A DNA stretch of 64,000 nucleotides from the NCBI GenBank assembly GCA_019054805.1, contig JAHQIY010000020.1:248001-312000 (forward strand), given 5' to 3'. Each line of letters opens with the position of its first letter. Position 1 is the stretch's first letter. Below, piece by piece: positions 47,677-60,131 of the stretch. The translations under genes were made by a program, and so were the position numbers. The notes below the pieces were generated by a model that was given only the letters and a program-made list of their open reading frames with translations, did not search any database and was not told where the DNA came from. This DNA comes from Brachionus manjavacas (lineage: Eukaryota; Rotifera; Eurotatoria; Ploima; Brachionidae).

Positions 47677-49823
47677 CGCAAATTTGTTTTTTGTTTATTG
47701 GAAATATTTTTTTTTAATATTTTCTGTCTTTGAGTCACTAGGCTGTTTTTTTTTATTTTGTTATGTTTTTTAAAAATTTTTAAACATTTAAATTGTTTTC
47801 TATTATTATCATGATTTGTCAATATTTTTTTTTTTTAATTTGGAAAAAAATTTGTTTAGTGACAATTGAGAATACAAAAATAAAATGATTTTTAAGAATT
47901 TTTATCTTTTTAATTTCTTTCTCTTGTACATTCTTGATTTGACTCAAGCATTTTAGAATAATTTACTGTCGGACTTGATTACTTAGTATTCGAAGATGTT
48001 CGGATAGCCTAGTAAAACAAAATTTCTAAAAGTTAAATCATCGAATTCAAAAAAAAATTAAGATATGACTTCAAAATTTTTTTTAATTGACTTGTAAACA
48101 ATAAAAATTAAGACGAAAATTTTATTTGACTTTTAATTTAATTGATTAAATATTTTATTGAAAAATTTTATCAAATAATGTGTAATTTTTTGTAAGATAT
48201 TTAATTTATTTTCAAAATAAAATTATTCAAAATTTATTTGCCAAAAAAAAGCTTTTTCTTTTGCCACATTAAAGCTACCTAATTAAAAGAAAATTTAAGT
48301 AATTTTATGTAAAATCTTTGACGACTAAAATTATCGAAATATTACTTTAAACAGCTTAGATTAATGTAATTTTAGAAATTCTGCCTTTTTTATCGAAGCA
48401 CTGTATCGTAAGTAAAATTTAATCAGATATTTAGGATAAAAATGAAATGCATTTTAAATGTTTTATATTTAAAGTTTTTATAAATTTTTATTCACAAAAA
48501 TAAATAGATTAAATTGTTTCTAAATTTGTTCAAAAATCAAAACTTTTTAATAATAATTTAATTACGATCATAGAAAAATATTATTTATACATGATCTGTT
48601 TTGTTATTAATTATTAATTTTTTTTTTATCCTTTTACTTTTTTAAAAAGAATAATCAAAAAATACCCGAGAAAAAAGTATCAAATTTTCTTGAAAATATT
48701 TTTAGATACAAGAAATTCACTCAGTCCAGAGTTCATCACAAGGAAAACATTTTTTTAGTCTTGCTTCGTTAAAAATTTAGAAAAAAAATTTGACAAATTT
48801 TGGTATCAAATCCAGATTTTTTTTAATTCTATGCCTTATATTTTAAATTTAAATAAAAATAAAAAAAATAATGGTGATGTTACTCTAAAAATTAAAAAAA
48901 AATTAATATTTTAATTAGAATTTTTATGAGCTAGAGCTCATTCAGTTAAGAATAAAGAATGAATACAAATATCGTTAAAATAAAGAAATATTGGAATTTC
49001 AAAATAAAAATGTCTTAAAATTACATCAAAAAAATATCTTAATACAGACATTCCAAAAATAACAAAAATAAAATACTTTTTCATTAATTTAAATTGACAA
49101 AATTTAGCTTTTTAAACTTTGTTGATGAAACAACATGAAACAAAATGTGCTTCACTAGATACAACAAATAAAAAATAATTTTAATTAACAGGAAAATATT
49201 AAAGATCTAATAAAATATCAATACTTTGAAATTTATTTTTTTGTCTCCAAATCTATTCCAATTATAATAATTTTTTTCAATTTGTAAATTTATTTTATTT
49301 AAATTTTAAAATTATGTCATCAAATAATTACTCAAAAAATTTTGAATAAGGAGGTTATAATTGTAAAAAAATGTTAATTTATTTAAAGAAATTAATTATT
49401 GATTAAGAAATATTATTAATTAAAAAATATTTTCATTTCATATACTTATTTCATTTCATATATTTTATCAAAATAAAGTAATTAAGAATTTTAGGAATTT
49501 TTTATTTACCTAAAAGATAACTTTTATTTAAAAAATGTTTAGTTTTAACTTAAATCTTTAAAAGATCAAAATTACACCGCAAAAGTGTAGTATTTTCTAA
49601 ATTTTTTACTGTCATTCTTGATCTATGTGGTCTGTTTATATAGCCAGCAAAAAGTCAAAGTCAAGACTTTGACTTTTTAATGACTTGTTGAGACTTTTTT
49701 TCGTGACTTTTGTACAAGTCTGAATATAAGTAGTGTAGAAAATGGTTGTTCTGTGTCGGCGATAAAAATTTTAATAATGTTTAAATTTAACTTGAATTTT
49801 AAATATTATTTCAAATTCTTATT
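47677..49823. other. AT-rich intergenic region
   Basis: There is no coding segment recognised. It contains only homopolymer-rich sequence and the perfect short palindrome listed separately at 49649-49678. Confidence 0.4.
49649..49678. repeat. 30-bp palindrome
   Basis: AAAAAGTCAAAGTC and its exact complement GACTTTGACTTTTT are separated by two bases. It may be the end of a small element or a cruciform-prone site. Confidence 0.8.
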
Positions 49824-50700
49824 TTATTGTAATCTTGCTGATAATAGTATATCCTGTGCTTGCATGACTAACATGCAAACCATTAGGCTACCTGCAGTTA
49901 TTTGGTATGCTTCGCTCAAGTGGTCATTCACATTTACCTTAAATGTCCTAGAGTCTAGAAAGGATCTAATCCAGTAAGTCAAGTATTGTGGTGTATTCAT
50001 TTTAATCAATTTAAAGAATAAACCTTCATGCCAAACCCTATCAAGCGCTTTGGAAATATCAATATCAATATCAAAAAACAGGCAACAAACTTTTTTTTTT
50101 CTATTAAATGACTCCAAAATTTTTTGAATTATAAAGAAAATGTTATCTGATGTTCGCCTGTGTTTCCTAAATCCAGATTGCTCCTGTATAAGAAGAGAAT
50201 TTTGTTCTTTAAAATTAATAGTAATTTTTGCGTTTTTTGGAACTCTACCTTTTCGAAGAGATAAATTAAATAGTTCTATGATTTCAATTAAAGCCCGTAT
50301 ACGGCGCGAATGTTTAAACCTCTTTCATCATAAAATAGGGGCACCTGTTTCGACTGGGTAATAATTGCGATGTAGATGATCAACTCGATGTAGTAGGCTC
50401 TGTGTCAGATCGTAGCCGATGCTCAAAAAGGTGCTTGAAAAGGAGATGAGTGCCTCGCCATTATCCACTAGGATAGAAAAGGGACAATTAAAATTTTATG
50501 ATTTCTATTAGTTAATTTCTAGGTAAATATTTTTAACATTAAATTATGAATTTGGTCAGGTCCTGATGCCGCTTTATTTTTCAATCTTTTAAAGCTATAA
50601 TTAATTCATTTGAGAAAATTGGATCACTAAAACTACACTGATTATAACTTTTAAAGAATGCTTTATCACCTTGCCTAACCCCAGAGTCAACGTTCAAAAA
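49824..50700 (-). mobile_element. rearranged non-LTR retrotransposon fragment
   Basis: Minus-strand remnants include ASGPDQIHNLML (about 50575-50540, endonuclease-RT linker), LFNLSLRKGRVPKNAKIT (about 50275-50220), LLIQEQSGFRKHRRTSDNIF (about 50200-50140) and KALDRVWHEGLFFKL then YLTYWIRSFLDSRTFKVNVN. The last matches the 15-kb element closely, so they are one family. The YRPISL region is missing and the product is truncated before the catalytic box. A less AT-rich stretch at about 50285-50480 interrupts the order and may be a separate insertion. Confidence 0.8.
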
Positions 50701-51025
50701 ACAGAATTTTTTTCATATAAGTGTCAAATGATAGAAAAAAAATAAAGAAAATTTTGATTTGATTAAATATAGAATCGGTTTTTTCTAGAAAAAATTTAAA
50801 ATAGAATATAAAAAATATAGAAATAATTAGATTAAAAAGTTAATTTTTTTAATTGAATACTTTTACTTCTTTTATTGCCGTCAAAGAGGATCTTTCTTTT
50901 AACATGCCTTAATTTAGAATAATATTTGAAAATAGAATTGGAATCATGTAGGAAACAAAAAATCGAATTTATTTATTTGGATTTTAAAATACATAAAAAA
51001 TACACAAAACTTAAAAAATAAATTA
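50701..51025. other. 3' flank of the laminin-G-like gene
   Basis: AT-rich stretch; a minus-strand AATAAA at 50968-50973 is a candidate poly(A) signal for the gene to the right. Nothing else is seen. Confidence 0.4.
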
Positions 51026-54000
51026 TTAAAAATGAATTTCAGTTTTATTCTCAATATCAGTTTGATTTGTATTTATGATATAACTAGGCGATCCGCGCAT
51101 CTTTGGATCCTTAGTAAGACTATTATAGTTGTTGGTATACATAACTGTCGGACTTGGGTTGCTGGTCAAACCGACAGGCTTCTTAACAATCAATCGGTCA
51201 ATGGTGCCGTATAAAGAATTGGTTTGAAAATCTTCCATACTAAAATGAGCGCTAAGCCGATCATTAAGCTTGCAATTCTTGAGCTCTAGATCGATTCCGG
51301 CGTGCTGCTGGATCACATCTTCCATTGAGCCTGCGCCAGCCTGGCAGCACATCTTTGACTTTTTGACCACCAAACCTCCGTCTGTCTCTCTTGACCAGTA
51401 GCCATTGTACGCTTTTCTCTTTATCATGATCAGCGCCAAAACTACTAGGAACAAAAAACACATCGACAAGAACACACAGCTGATCATGTACCAGAAAAAA
51501 GTCGAAGAAACAAGCGACAAACCGGACTTTTTGCTCATTAGTTCACTTGCGGACAAACTTTTTTGCATTATCTCATCAGGATATTTGCGCACATTGTACT
51601 GAACAAACCGGTTGACTATAAACTCATTTGGATCATCCAAATCGGCATCACTGCGCCCAATTATGAAGTTAATCGGGCGCACACTTACTTTTGAATTGTA
51701 GTAGAAGCTTCCAATGGTGTGATCCAACAGCCTGGTGTTTACATAAACCCTCAGGCCATCTCTATACTCCCAAGTAATGTGTAGACTGTACCACATAAAG
51801 TACTTTACTTTGAAGCCTATTTGCGAGTGGTACAATCTATTCGGCAGCTTTAAATCGACAAGAAGAGCTTGTTGACTAAAGTCGTAGTAGACAAAAAAAT
51901 TGTAGTTGGTGTCATTGGACTCGGCTGAATTGGAAATGAGAAAAATCTTTTTTGGCTCAGTTGAATTTCGAGCTGCATAGTTGGTAAAACAAAAAACCAT
52001 TTTGAGAGTGTAGCCATTTTTGCACATGGCCAAATTGCCCAAGCACTTGTCGCTCACATTGTTGAACACTAGTTTTTGATCATTGATGAGCAGAATAGAC
52101 TTGCCGTACTTGGAATCGACCAGAGTGGGCTGGCCGCGAATTTCAAGTGCGCCTATTGAGCTCAATTTTTCATAAGAGTCAAAGTCAATGTCAACTGGGT
52201 TTTCCGAGTCGAATTCTGGCTCGACTCGGTCCAAATTTTGTGGCTCATTTTTAATCGTAAGTTTATGGATGTGAAAAAATGATTCTTTGTGCAGGTCGCC
52301 GATTAGACCGATCGAGTGGCCGGTCAACTGAGACGACTTGAAGTTCAATTGTTTCAGGTCGTCAAGATGGTAGTCAAAATAGGTGAGCTGTGCGTCCAGT
52401 TGGGTCATTGGCCACTCGATCTGCACCACTTTGTGCCGCAGCCAGACTAAATTTAGGTCCTTGGGCTCGCTGAACTCGGCAACTAGACAATTCAGGCTGT
52501 TCAGCTCGCCAATGTCCGACAGGAACACTTGAAAATGTTTGATTATTTTGGTCTGCTTGGAAGCATAGGTAAGTGAGATTATGTAGGAAAAAGTGTTGTC
52601 CCGGTCCGGTCGAACATAGAGCACTGCCTCGAGGCCGCTTTTGAAATCTGTCGAGCCCAGATAAAAAAGCGACTGCTCAAATACTGACTCCAGTTTGTAC
52701 ATTTTGAAATTGTAGGCCACTTTGAACCAAATGAGCACAGAGAAGCCAAATGAGCACAAATTTTCGGCGTCGATAATGCACGCGTCGAATAAGTTGGGCA
52801 AAAAAAAGAACTGCTTTGGACCATTTAGACTTAAATACCAATTGTCTGTGCTCGCTGATTTTTTGACCATTGCTCCACCGCACTCCACTATTTCTTGTTG
52901 TTTGCTGTCAAGAGTCAATAGAAACATTTTTTCTTCCACTGAATCGAACTCTGTGCTTATTGTGTATTCTTTTGGTGACAAAATAAAAATTATTTATTTC
53001 TCAATTTACGAACTTTTATAGATTTTATTGAAAGGAAGATTATCTTTTAATTTTATTGAAAAAAGAAAGAAAATAAGGCTAAATATTTTGAGCAAAAAAA
53101 TACCATGTTTGAAAATTTAAGTCTAGAAGTCTTAATTTGACTAATGGACAACTCTTCGTTTTATTCAACTTTGTAATTATCATTTTTTGAGTATTTTTTT
53201 GTTGTTTAGTTTGTGATCTATTCATTTATTCAAATTTTTTAACTCATTCTATTTATTTACTATTCAACTGTTAAATCCTTTTATCTAACTTGTTTAATAT
53301 TTTTAAATTTTTTTAAATGTTCAACTTTTAAAATTCCCAATCATCAAATACAATTGAGTTAAAATTGTTTTGAATTTCAAAGCAAGTATTTATCAATTTA
53401 CTAATCAAGAAATCCCTCTCATTATTTTTGCTAAACCAAATTCCCTAACCCAGGGCTATGCCCTGGACCACTTTATTTTATCAATGATTTTTTTAAAAAA
53501 ATCTAACTTCAAAATAATGTCTTTATTTTAATGTTTGGCAACGTTTTAAAGTTAAAAAGCTGAATAGTTGAATTAATTAAAAAAATTTAAAAATTGTAAA
53601 TTTGAATAATTTAATAATTGAAAAATTGAAAAAGTTATAAAAGTTGAAAAGTTGATTAGAAAAATTACAATTTGCATAAAATAAATTATTGCTCATGAAT
53701 GCTTAATTTTGAGTTGCTATAAAAATTAAAAGAATAGTAATTAAATAATTAATAAAATGGATAAAAAAAATCTTGGAATTTTTTCCATATTTTCTCAAAA
53801 TTACGAATTGAATATTTCTTTAAAAAATTACTGATAAAATCTTTGAGCAGAAAATTAAAGCTCTTTTCACTTTTTTTGGCCATTTTCATGAGAATAAATT
53901 CTTTTAAAAATATCTCTTAACATCAAAAGACCATATTTTAATTTTGAATTCCTTCTTTAATTCAAAGGTACTTTATATAGTAAAATTGAAGGAAAAAAAG

Positions 54001-57000
54001 AAAGACCAAAAATTATCTAAAAGAGAAAAATTGAACAGGAACTGAAAAAGACGAAGCTTATGTGGGATCAAATATTAATTTGGTTTCTTAATTTTAAATT
54101 TTTAGTCAAACACTTAAACCTTTGTTTTTGGAAATGGAGTTTATATTCAAAGAGGATTCAAAATTTGGCAACTTTAAACCAAGTTTTGAGCTAAAATTTC
54201 TTTTAGTTCTTGGAAAATATTTTCATGATTTTTTAGTCCAGTCAATATGATTTTGATAATTAAATTCTTAAATAAACAAAACCGTTTTTTATTAATTAGA
54301 TTTTTTTTGTTAAAACGAATGCAAATATTTAAAAAAAATTATTTCATCTCACAATATTTGTTTAGTGATACATTAGAAATAATTATTTTTTTTTCCACCT
54401 TTATTTTTAAATCTTCGGTTAATTATTCTAAAACCACATTTTAAAACAGTAACAAAATAAGTTTAATAGAAAAAGTTGATTAAATACCATAATTAACTTG
54501 GAAGCGAAGATTTGAAAAAATTTTTAAATTTCTTAAATAAATTTTCGAGTAAAAATTTTTTTAATTTTACTAAAAATTAGAAATGAATTTTTGATCAAAC
54601 TTTGACTCAAAGTATTACACTCTTTTCAAAATTTTTTAAGATCAAAAAGGCGTATTTTGTGCTTCCAGTGTAAACAGCTTTTTAATTCAGTTTTAAAGTA
54701 AAATTTACCTTTTAAATAAAGATTGTAAATTTCTCTGGAACCAATTTTTCTGTTCAAAATAAACATTTGGTCCAAAAGAATGGACTCGCTGTAGACACTA
54801 GTTTGTGAGCTGTTCTGAGCAATGCGATCACGATAGTTGAAATAAAATTTTCTTGCATTCTGACTTATCTTGTTAGTGAGGCCAATATTAATGAGTCCCA
54901 CATTTTGAGTTAGATTAAATGATCTTTTTTCCAAATAATTGACCAAATTCTCATCTTCAAGTATGTCTTCGAATTTGCTTGCTCTCATTGTTCCATAGAT
55001 ATCGCTGGACGGGTAGTATTCAAACGCTTGCTGGGTAAATAGTCGATTTCCATTTATGAACACACTTATGCCTTCGAACTCGCTCCAAGTCATTGACAGC
55101 ATGGTCCAGTCTGGTCTCCAGACAAACTTTTGCGCTATCCTCCAAAATTTTCGCCTGTACAAAAACTCAACTCGCACCTCCCAATTTGATATTTTAATCA
55201 GCAGATATTTGGAAAAATCGGTCACTTTATTGTCTATGAAGTTGTCCACCTTTAAAATTGTTTTGTCAAACAGGTTCAAGTAGGAGACTTTGAACCAAAA
55301 CGAGACTGTCCACCCATTGACGCAGCTTTGGTCGAATTTGTCATGTGCATCTTTGAGACTTGTCACACACAGATCTTGTGACTGTTCCATTAAATCTAAG
55401 CTTAAGCTTGTTTTGGAATGCAAATAAATGGCACCGTTTCGTATGCCACGCAAAATGTCTGTTTTATTTTCTATTTTGGCCCAATATTTCAATCTTCCTG
55501 ATGTCAACACTTCAACCCTATTCTGCACTATGTCAATTCTATCAAAATTTATGAACAAATTTTCTAGCTTTTCATTTGGCTGAATATTTTTGCTGTAATA
55601 AACTGATTTTGTCAAAAGATTTTGCTTCATCAAATTATTTAATTTGCTTGTCATAAATAACTTTGTTGTAGGATACATTTTTTGAGTAGCGGTAGTCGTA
55701 GTCGTAGTCGTAGCCGTAGTCGTAGCCGTAGCCGTAGCGGTAGTCGTAGCCGTAGCCGTAGCGGTAGTCGTAGCCGTAGCGGTAGTCGTAGCCGTAGCGG
55801 TAGTCGTAGCCGTAGTGGTAGTCGTAGTCGTAGTCGTAGTCGTAGTCGTAGCCGTAGCCGTAGCGGTAATTGTAGCCGTAGCGGTAGTTCTAGTGGTAGT
55901 GGTAGCCGTAATGGTTGTCCTAGTTGTAGTGGTAGTGGTAGCAGTAGATGCAGTTGAAGTGGTAGGAGTAGATATAGTGGTAGTTGTAGTGGTTGTAGAA
56001 AGTATGGTAGGAGAACATTTTTGGGAATAGCTGTCAAATTTGATGAGCAAGTGTCGTCTAATTGGTTTGGCTATTTGTGGCTTACAATTAATAATTTTGC
56101 ATTTGGCACACTGTATATAATGTCTGAGCTCGTTGCAATAGGCGTTTAGATTATTTTTTGGATTGGCAGCCGGATAGCCACAAGTGATGTGAAGTGACTT
56201 TGGTTCACATTTTGAATCTTCTGAACAATCATTCTTAAGTGTGAGACTAGGCTCAGAGGTCACTGTAAAACGGTTTTCTTTTGATAATTTCAATCTACCA
56301 TCAATATTTTTAATATTAAAAAAATATTTGCTCTTCGTTCCAAGCTCTTTTTTTGGTTCGTATTTCAAAGTGGTCAAAGATGGTACATAATTTGCAGTGG
56401 AAAGTTCGCGTGAAGTCTTCAAGTCACTGAAATTGTACTCTCTACAATTTTGATCAAAAGACTGACCGTAGAGCTCAATTGTCTTCTTCAATTTGGCCAT
56501 GAAAGCATCATTTGTTTCACTTGAGCACAATTTTGCACTACTCGAATTGATGCACTCTAAAAACTTTGAGCCTTGTTTACAATTCGAGTATTTTGTTTTC
56601 GAGTCTGTGGTGAAAAAAGAGACAGGCAAGCCACATTTGGTCAAGCTATCAACTCCATAGCACTAGAATAAAATTTAGAAAAAATTAAAACAATCTTTTT
56701 TTTTCCAGCTCTAGTCTGAAAATGTATTATGGTTTACTGAACTATTAGTTCTCTTGGTCTAAAAATGTTCATCTAATTTTGAAAAAAGTTTAAGGTACAA
56801 AATTTGAGAAATGGAAAAGAGATATCTATTCGGGTAAAGGAAGGAATTGAGTTTAAACAAGATAATTCATTTGATAATTACTGTGCACACATTCTATTTT
56901 AATTTTTCGGGAAAAAGAAGACGTGAATTGGTACACTAGACCAACTATAAGAAGGAGGTCTAAAGGCCCAGCTGGCGCAGTTTGATCAATGTTTACCATC

Positions 57001-57630
57001 GGACAGTCAACACTAGAATGAACTTTCTTCCCAATCTAATAGCGAACAAATTCAATTGTTTACCAGTACAAGTGGTTGATCAAGTTGAAACAAATAATTT
57101 CAAGAGTGAGTTGTACAAGTCATTAAACAATTGAATAAAGCACGGACTGGTCCAGCTCAGCATCTCCGACTTGTCAAAGAGATAAAAATTTCTAGTAGAA
57201 ATTTTTTTGTTTTTGGTCTGTATAGTCCACCAAATAGTGGACTTCCCTTTGAATTTTTCCTAGGTATTTAAAGGAGATGCTAGCAATTTATTCTAGGGGG
57301 TGATCTTAATGCAAAGACTAAAAGTTTAAGTTGTCTTCTATAAAACCAGCATCTAATAAATATTTTGAAGTACTTGATCTTTTTTTGATACCATCTAAAT
57401 GAACAAATCTCAAAAAATATCATCAATGCTAAAAATCTAGGATTTTTGTTCACCTTTTCATGAAAAAAAATTAAGTGAATTAATAGTTGATTAAATACGA
57501 TTACAAGAATTGTTCCCATAATAATAAAACGACTAGAGCCTTTTTCCAATCTTACCGTAATATTTTGGGCCAGCAAAAACCCTAGTTTATTTACAAATAA
57601 AACAATTAAAATTTTATTTAAATAAATCAT
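51026..57630 (-). CDS. single-pass membrane protein with Cys-rich, Thr-rich and laminin-G-like regions
   Basis: Three minus-strand exons fit in phase: 57630-57556, 56662-54709 and 52968-51026, giving about 1323 residues. Exon 1 encodes only a signal peptide (a Leu/Ile/Val-rich core ending LLA, then QNIT); it is the least certain part. Exon 2 has a Cys-rich region (about 26-235) that may be two repeats, a Thr/Ala-rich mucin-like tract (about 245-350) and a laminin-G/concanavalin-like domain (about 400-640; GWTVSFWFKVSYLN). Exon 3 has two further such domains (FGFSVLIWFKVAYN; WYSLHITWEYRDGLRVYVN), one transmembrane helix (about 1167-1192), a basic stop-transfer KRK and a roughly 130-residue tail. 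The layout suggests a cell-surface adhesion or matrix receptor; no named family is recognised. No ortholog or ligand can be assigned. Confidence 0.75.
52969..54708. other. intron 2 of the laminin-G-like gene
   Basis: AT-rich intron with a strong hairpin CCAGGGC-TAT-GCCCTGG at 53450-53466 preceded by TTCCCTAACC, resembling the hairpin context at 4519-4540. The minus-strand donor is at 54708 and the acceptor just before 52968. No coding segment is seen. Confidence 0.6.
55687..55975 (-). repeat. hexanucleotide-type coding repeat (Thr/Ala tract)
   Basis: A tandem array of GTAGTC/GTAGCC/GTAGCG-type triplet pairs (plus strand) is read on the minus strand as runs of ACG/ACT/ACC (Thr) with periodic GCT (Ala). 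It stays open in several frames because it is almost stop-free, producing spurious Leu/Arg- and Ser/Arg-rich frames. Confidence 0.92.
57000..57460 (+). mobile_element. two abutting non-LTR retrotransposon fossils
   Basis: At 57011-57130 (+) a frame reads FNCLPVQVVDQVETNNFKSE and ends in a stop, typical of a reverse-transcriptase C-terminus (W-N-LP-VV-FK). Immediately after, 57178-57320 reads FVFGLYSPPNSGLPFEFF and then GGDLNAKTK, the endonuclease phosphodiesterase motif region (YRPP, GGDFNAK). The order C-terminus then endonuclease means two copies head to tail. Both are antisense within intron 1 of the laminin-G-like gene. Confidence 0.65.
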
Positions 57631-60131
57631 TCTTTTTTCATCTAAAAAAAAATTTCTCTTTAAAATTAATTCCGCATTTTAGTTAAAATAAAATGAATAA
57701 ACAAATAGATAAAAATCCGACTAATCGTCGAAAAATCTAATTTGATTCTACGTGACTAACTATTAGATAGGAAAAACAATTGCCAAATGCATGCCTAATA
57801 GAAATGTCACCAACAAAATCTTGAATAGTTTCAAAAATAAAAATAAAATTTTAATTAAATTTTCCAAATTGGCCACAAATAAATATGGTGGATTTGACCG
57901 GTCCACAAACGTTTATCACACTTCATTCCAAACTGAGTCGCTCTCGGCTAAGAGCCCATTCAAAATGTCATCATCAATACTTTTTCTAATTACCCAAACA
58001 TTTGTTTGTGTATTCGCATTGTTCAATTGAAACAATTTAAGGAAAGAGGATCGAAATTCTTAAACCTAAAGGTATTCACATAAACCTATCATTTCTTAGC
58101 CTATTTTTAAAGTAAATATTGAACCAGCGTTGATAAATAGGTTACTATTTTTCCTTTTGTATTTCTTTAGCTCAATGTTTATAGGTATATATAAATATAA
58201 ACCGTTTAATTAGTGTATTTAAGCGCATACACTTAAATGGACAGGATTTGTTAGGTCTTATTACATGGTGGATTGAAGCAATGCGGCAAAAGGATTAGAA
58301 AAATTGGTTTTTTTTGTTTAAATTTCAAATCTCTAATTTATATTAAGATACTTTGTCAGACAGTTTGATTGTGAGACTTTTTTTTTCGAAGTTTATGGTG
58401 AAAATTGGAAACAAACTTATGATCTTTTAGCTTAAGAAAAAAAAAGTATTACCTTAAAAATTTTGTTTATATTAAAAAATATTTTTTATAAATATTTGTA
58501 GGGAACAAGTGAACTTCCGCTCAAATAGAAAAAAGTGCGATGATATTTTTAAATAAAAAAAACGAAAAAATATTCAACTATTTATTTATTTTGGAAAAAT
58601 CATTGAATAATTTTTCTCGATTTTTTGTTATATATTTTAAGTAGCTTTTGAATTTTTTTCAACTTATTTTAACAATATCAGATAAGAGAAATTGTCTAGT
58701 CAAAGCTAAATATCACAGTTTTAGTAAAGTAAAGATTTTTCTAATTTATCTTCTATGATCAACAAGTAAAAGATTCTAATTTATTAAAAGTTTTATGTTT
58801 ATTATTTTCGTAATAATATCGGGAGTCCTAGCTGGTTATTTAAGTTCGAAAAAATGATTGAAAATTTTTAAGTTTTGTAATGCAATATTAGCATTTTTTT
58901 AAATATATGCGTTTAATTTTAAAAAAACAGGCAAATTCTTAAACATTGATGTTACATTTTATTTTTAAAAAAAAATTTTAAATAAATTTATTATATTTTA
59001 TTTCTCAGATTAAAAAATAACTGAGTTTTTTTTTAAATAAAAAAAAAAATACATTTTTGATTTTAGATTTTAGCAATTTTAAATTTATAATTTTGAAAAA
59101 TCTAAGCATTAAAATGAAAAAAAGTTTCAGTATGTCAGAAAATTTAATATTTAGCATTTAGTATTGTTTCTATCAATATTCGATCATTTCTTTAAATTTT
59201 AAAAATCAATTTATATTTTTACTTTTTTTACGTTTAACAAATTTCGTTTAAAAATATTCAGCATTTTTTTAAAATAATTGTCTTCAATTGAAATATCTCT
59301 CGGATTCAATATAATAAAACACATTTTGTTACAGTTTCTGCTCCAGACATCATCACCGCTTTCCCAGAACTGATTTTGCTGACACAATTTACCAAAATTA
59401 TAATCTTTTATACAGATCTAACAAAGATTGGAATTAGGTGGTCCATTCAATTAATCAGTTGATTCAATTTAGGCTTTGTGAAAAATAATTTCTTAAACAT
59501 TTATTGTGCTGTTTTGTTTTGAAATTCAAAAAGCCATCTTTGATTTAGTCTTTTTTAATAATTTAATTAATTTTCTTTGGTTTTTATGAATTTTTTAACA
59601 GACCATTTTATTAAAGAATCAATAAATTTAATCAACAAATAAATGTATGGTACCAAAGGCTTTAGAAAAAATACAATTAAATTCAAACAGATGAAGTTCT
59701 TGACCTAGACAAAAAAATTTTATTTTATTTTTATATTTTTGTTTTTGTTCTGTTTCAGATTTCACATTTCCAGAAATATTCTGGAGCAGTATTTTAGTGT
59801 GCTAATACAATTATGCCATTAATTAATAAAATATTTTGATTGTAGTTGTAATTTTAGTTTATCACATTCATTCATATGAATTTTTTTTTGATTCTTATCA
59901 AAATCTTATCCATATCTAAAGATCTTTTGTCAAGATTTTGGTCAGCATGAAATTGTCAAACATTTTATTAGATTAATATGCTTATATTAGATTATATCTT
60001 TTTTTTTAGTATAATTAAATTATTAAATCAAATTAAATTCAAAATAAATTTTCATTTTTAAATTTTAAATTAAATTTTTTTGTTGTATATCAAATAAAAA
60101 TTATAAAAAAAAATTATTTTAAAATTTAAAA
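57631..60131. other. AT-rich intergenic region between divergent genes
   Basis: A less AT-rich patch at about 57880-58030 can be read on both strands (for example KSIDDDILNGLLAESDSVWN on the minus strand) but matches no family I know. The remainder is homopolymer-rich. It separates the minus-strand laminin-G-like gene from the plus-strand kinase-like gene. Confidence 0.4.

Noticed and set aside
55682-55957. Ser/Arg-repeat frame resembling an SR protein
   Set aside because: It is a frame artefact of the GTAGNC coding repeat; the minus-strand Thr/Ala frame continues into conserved domains.
57791-58030. 79-codon frame with a C-terminal hydrophobic stretch
   Set aside because: Both strands give equally plausible text and no family signature is recognisable; left as unexplained spacer.
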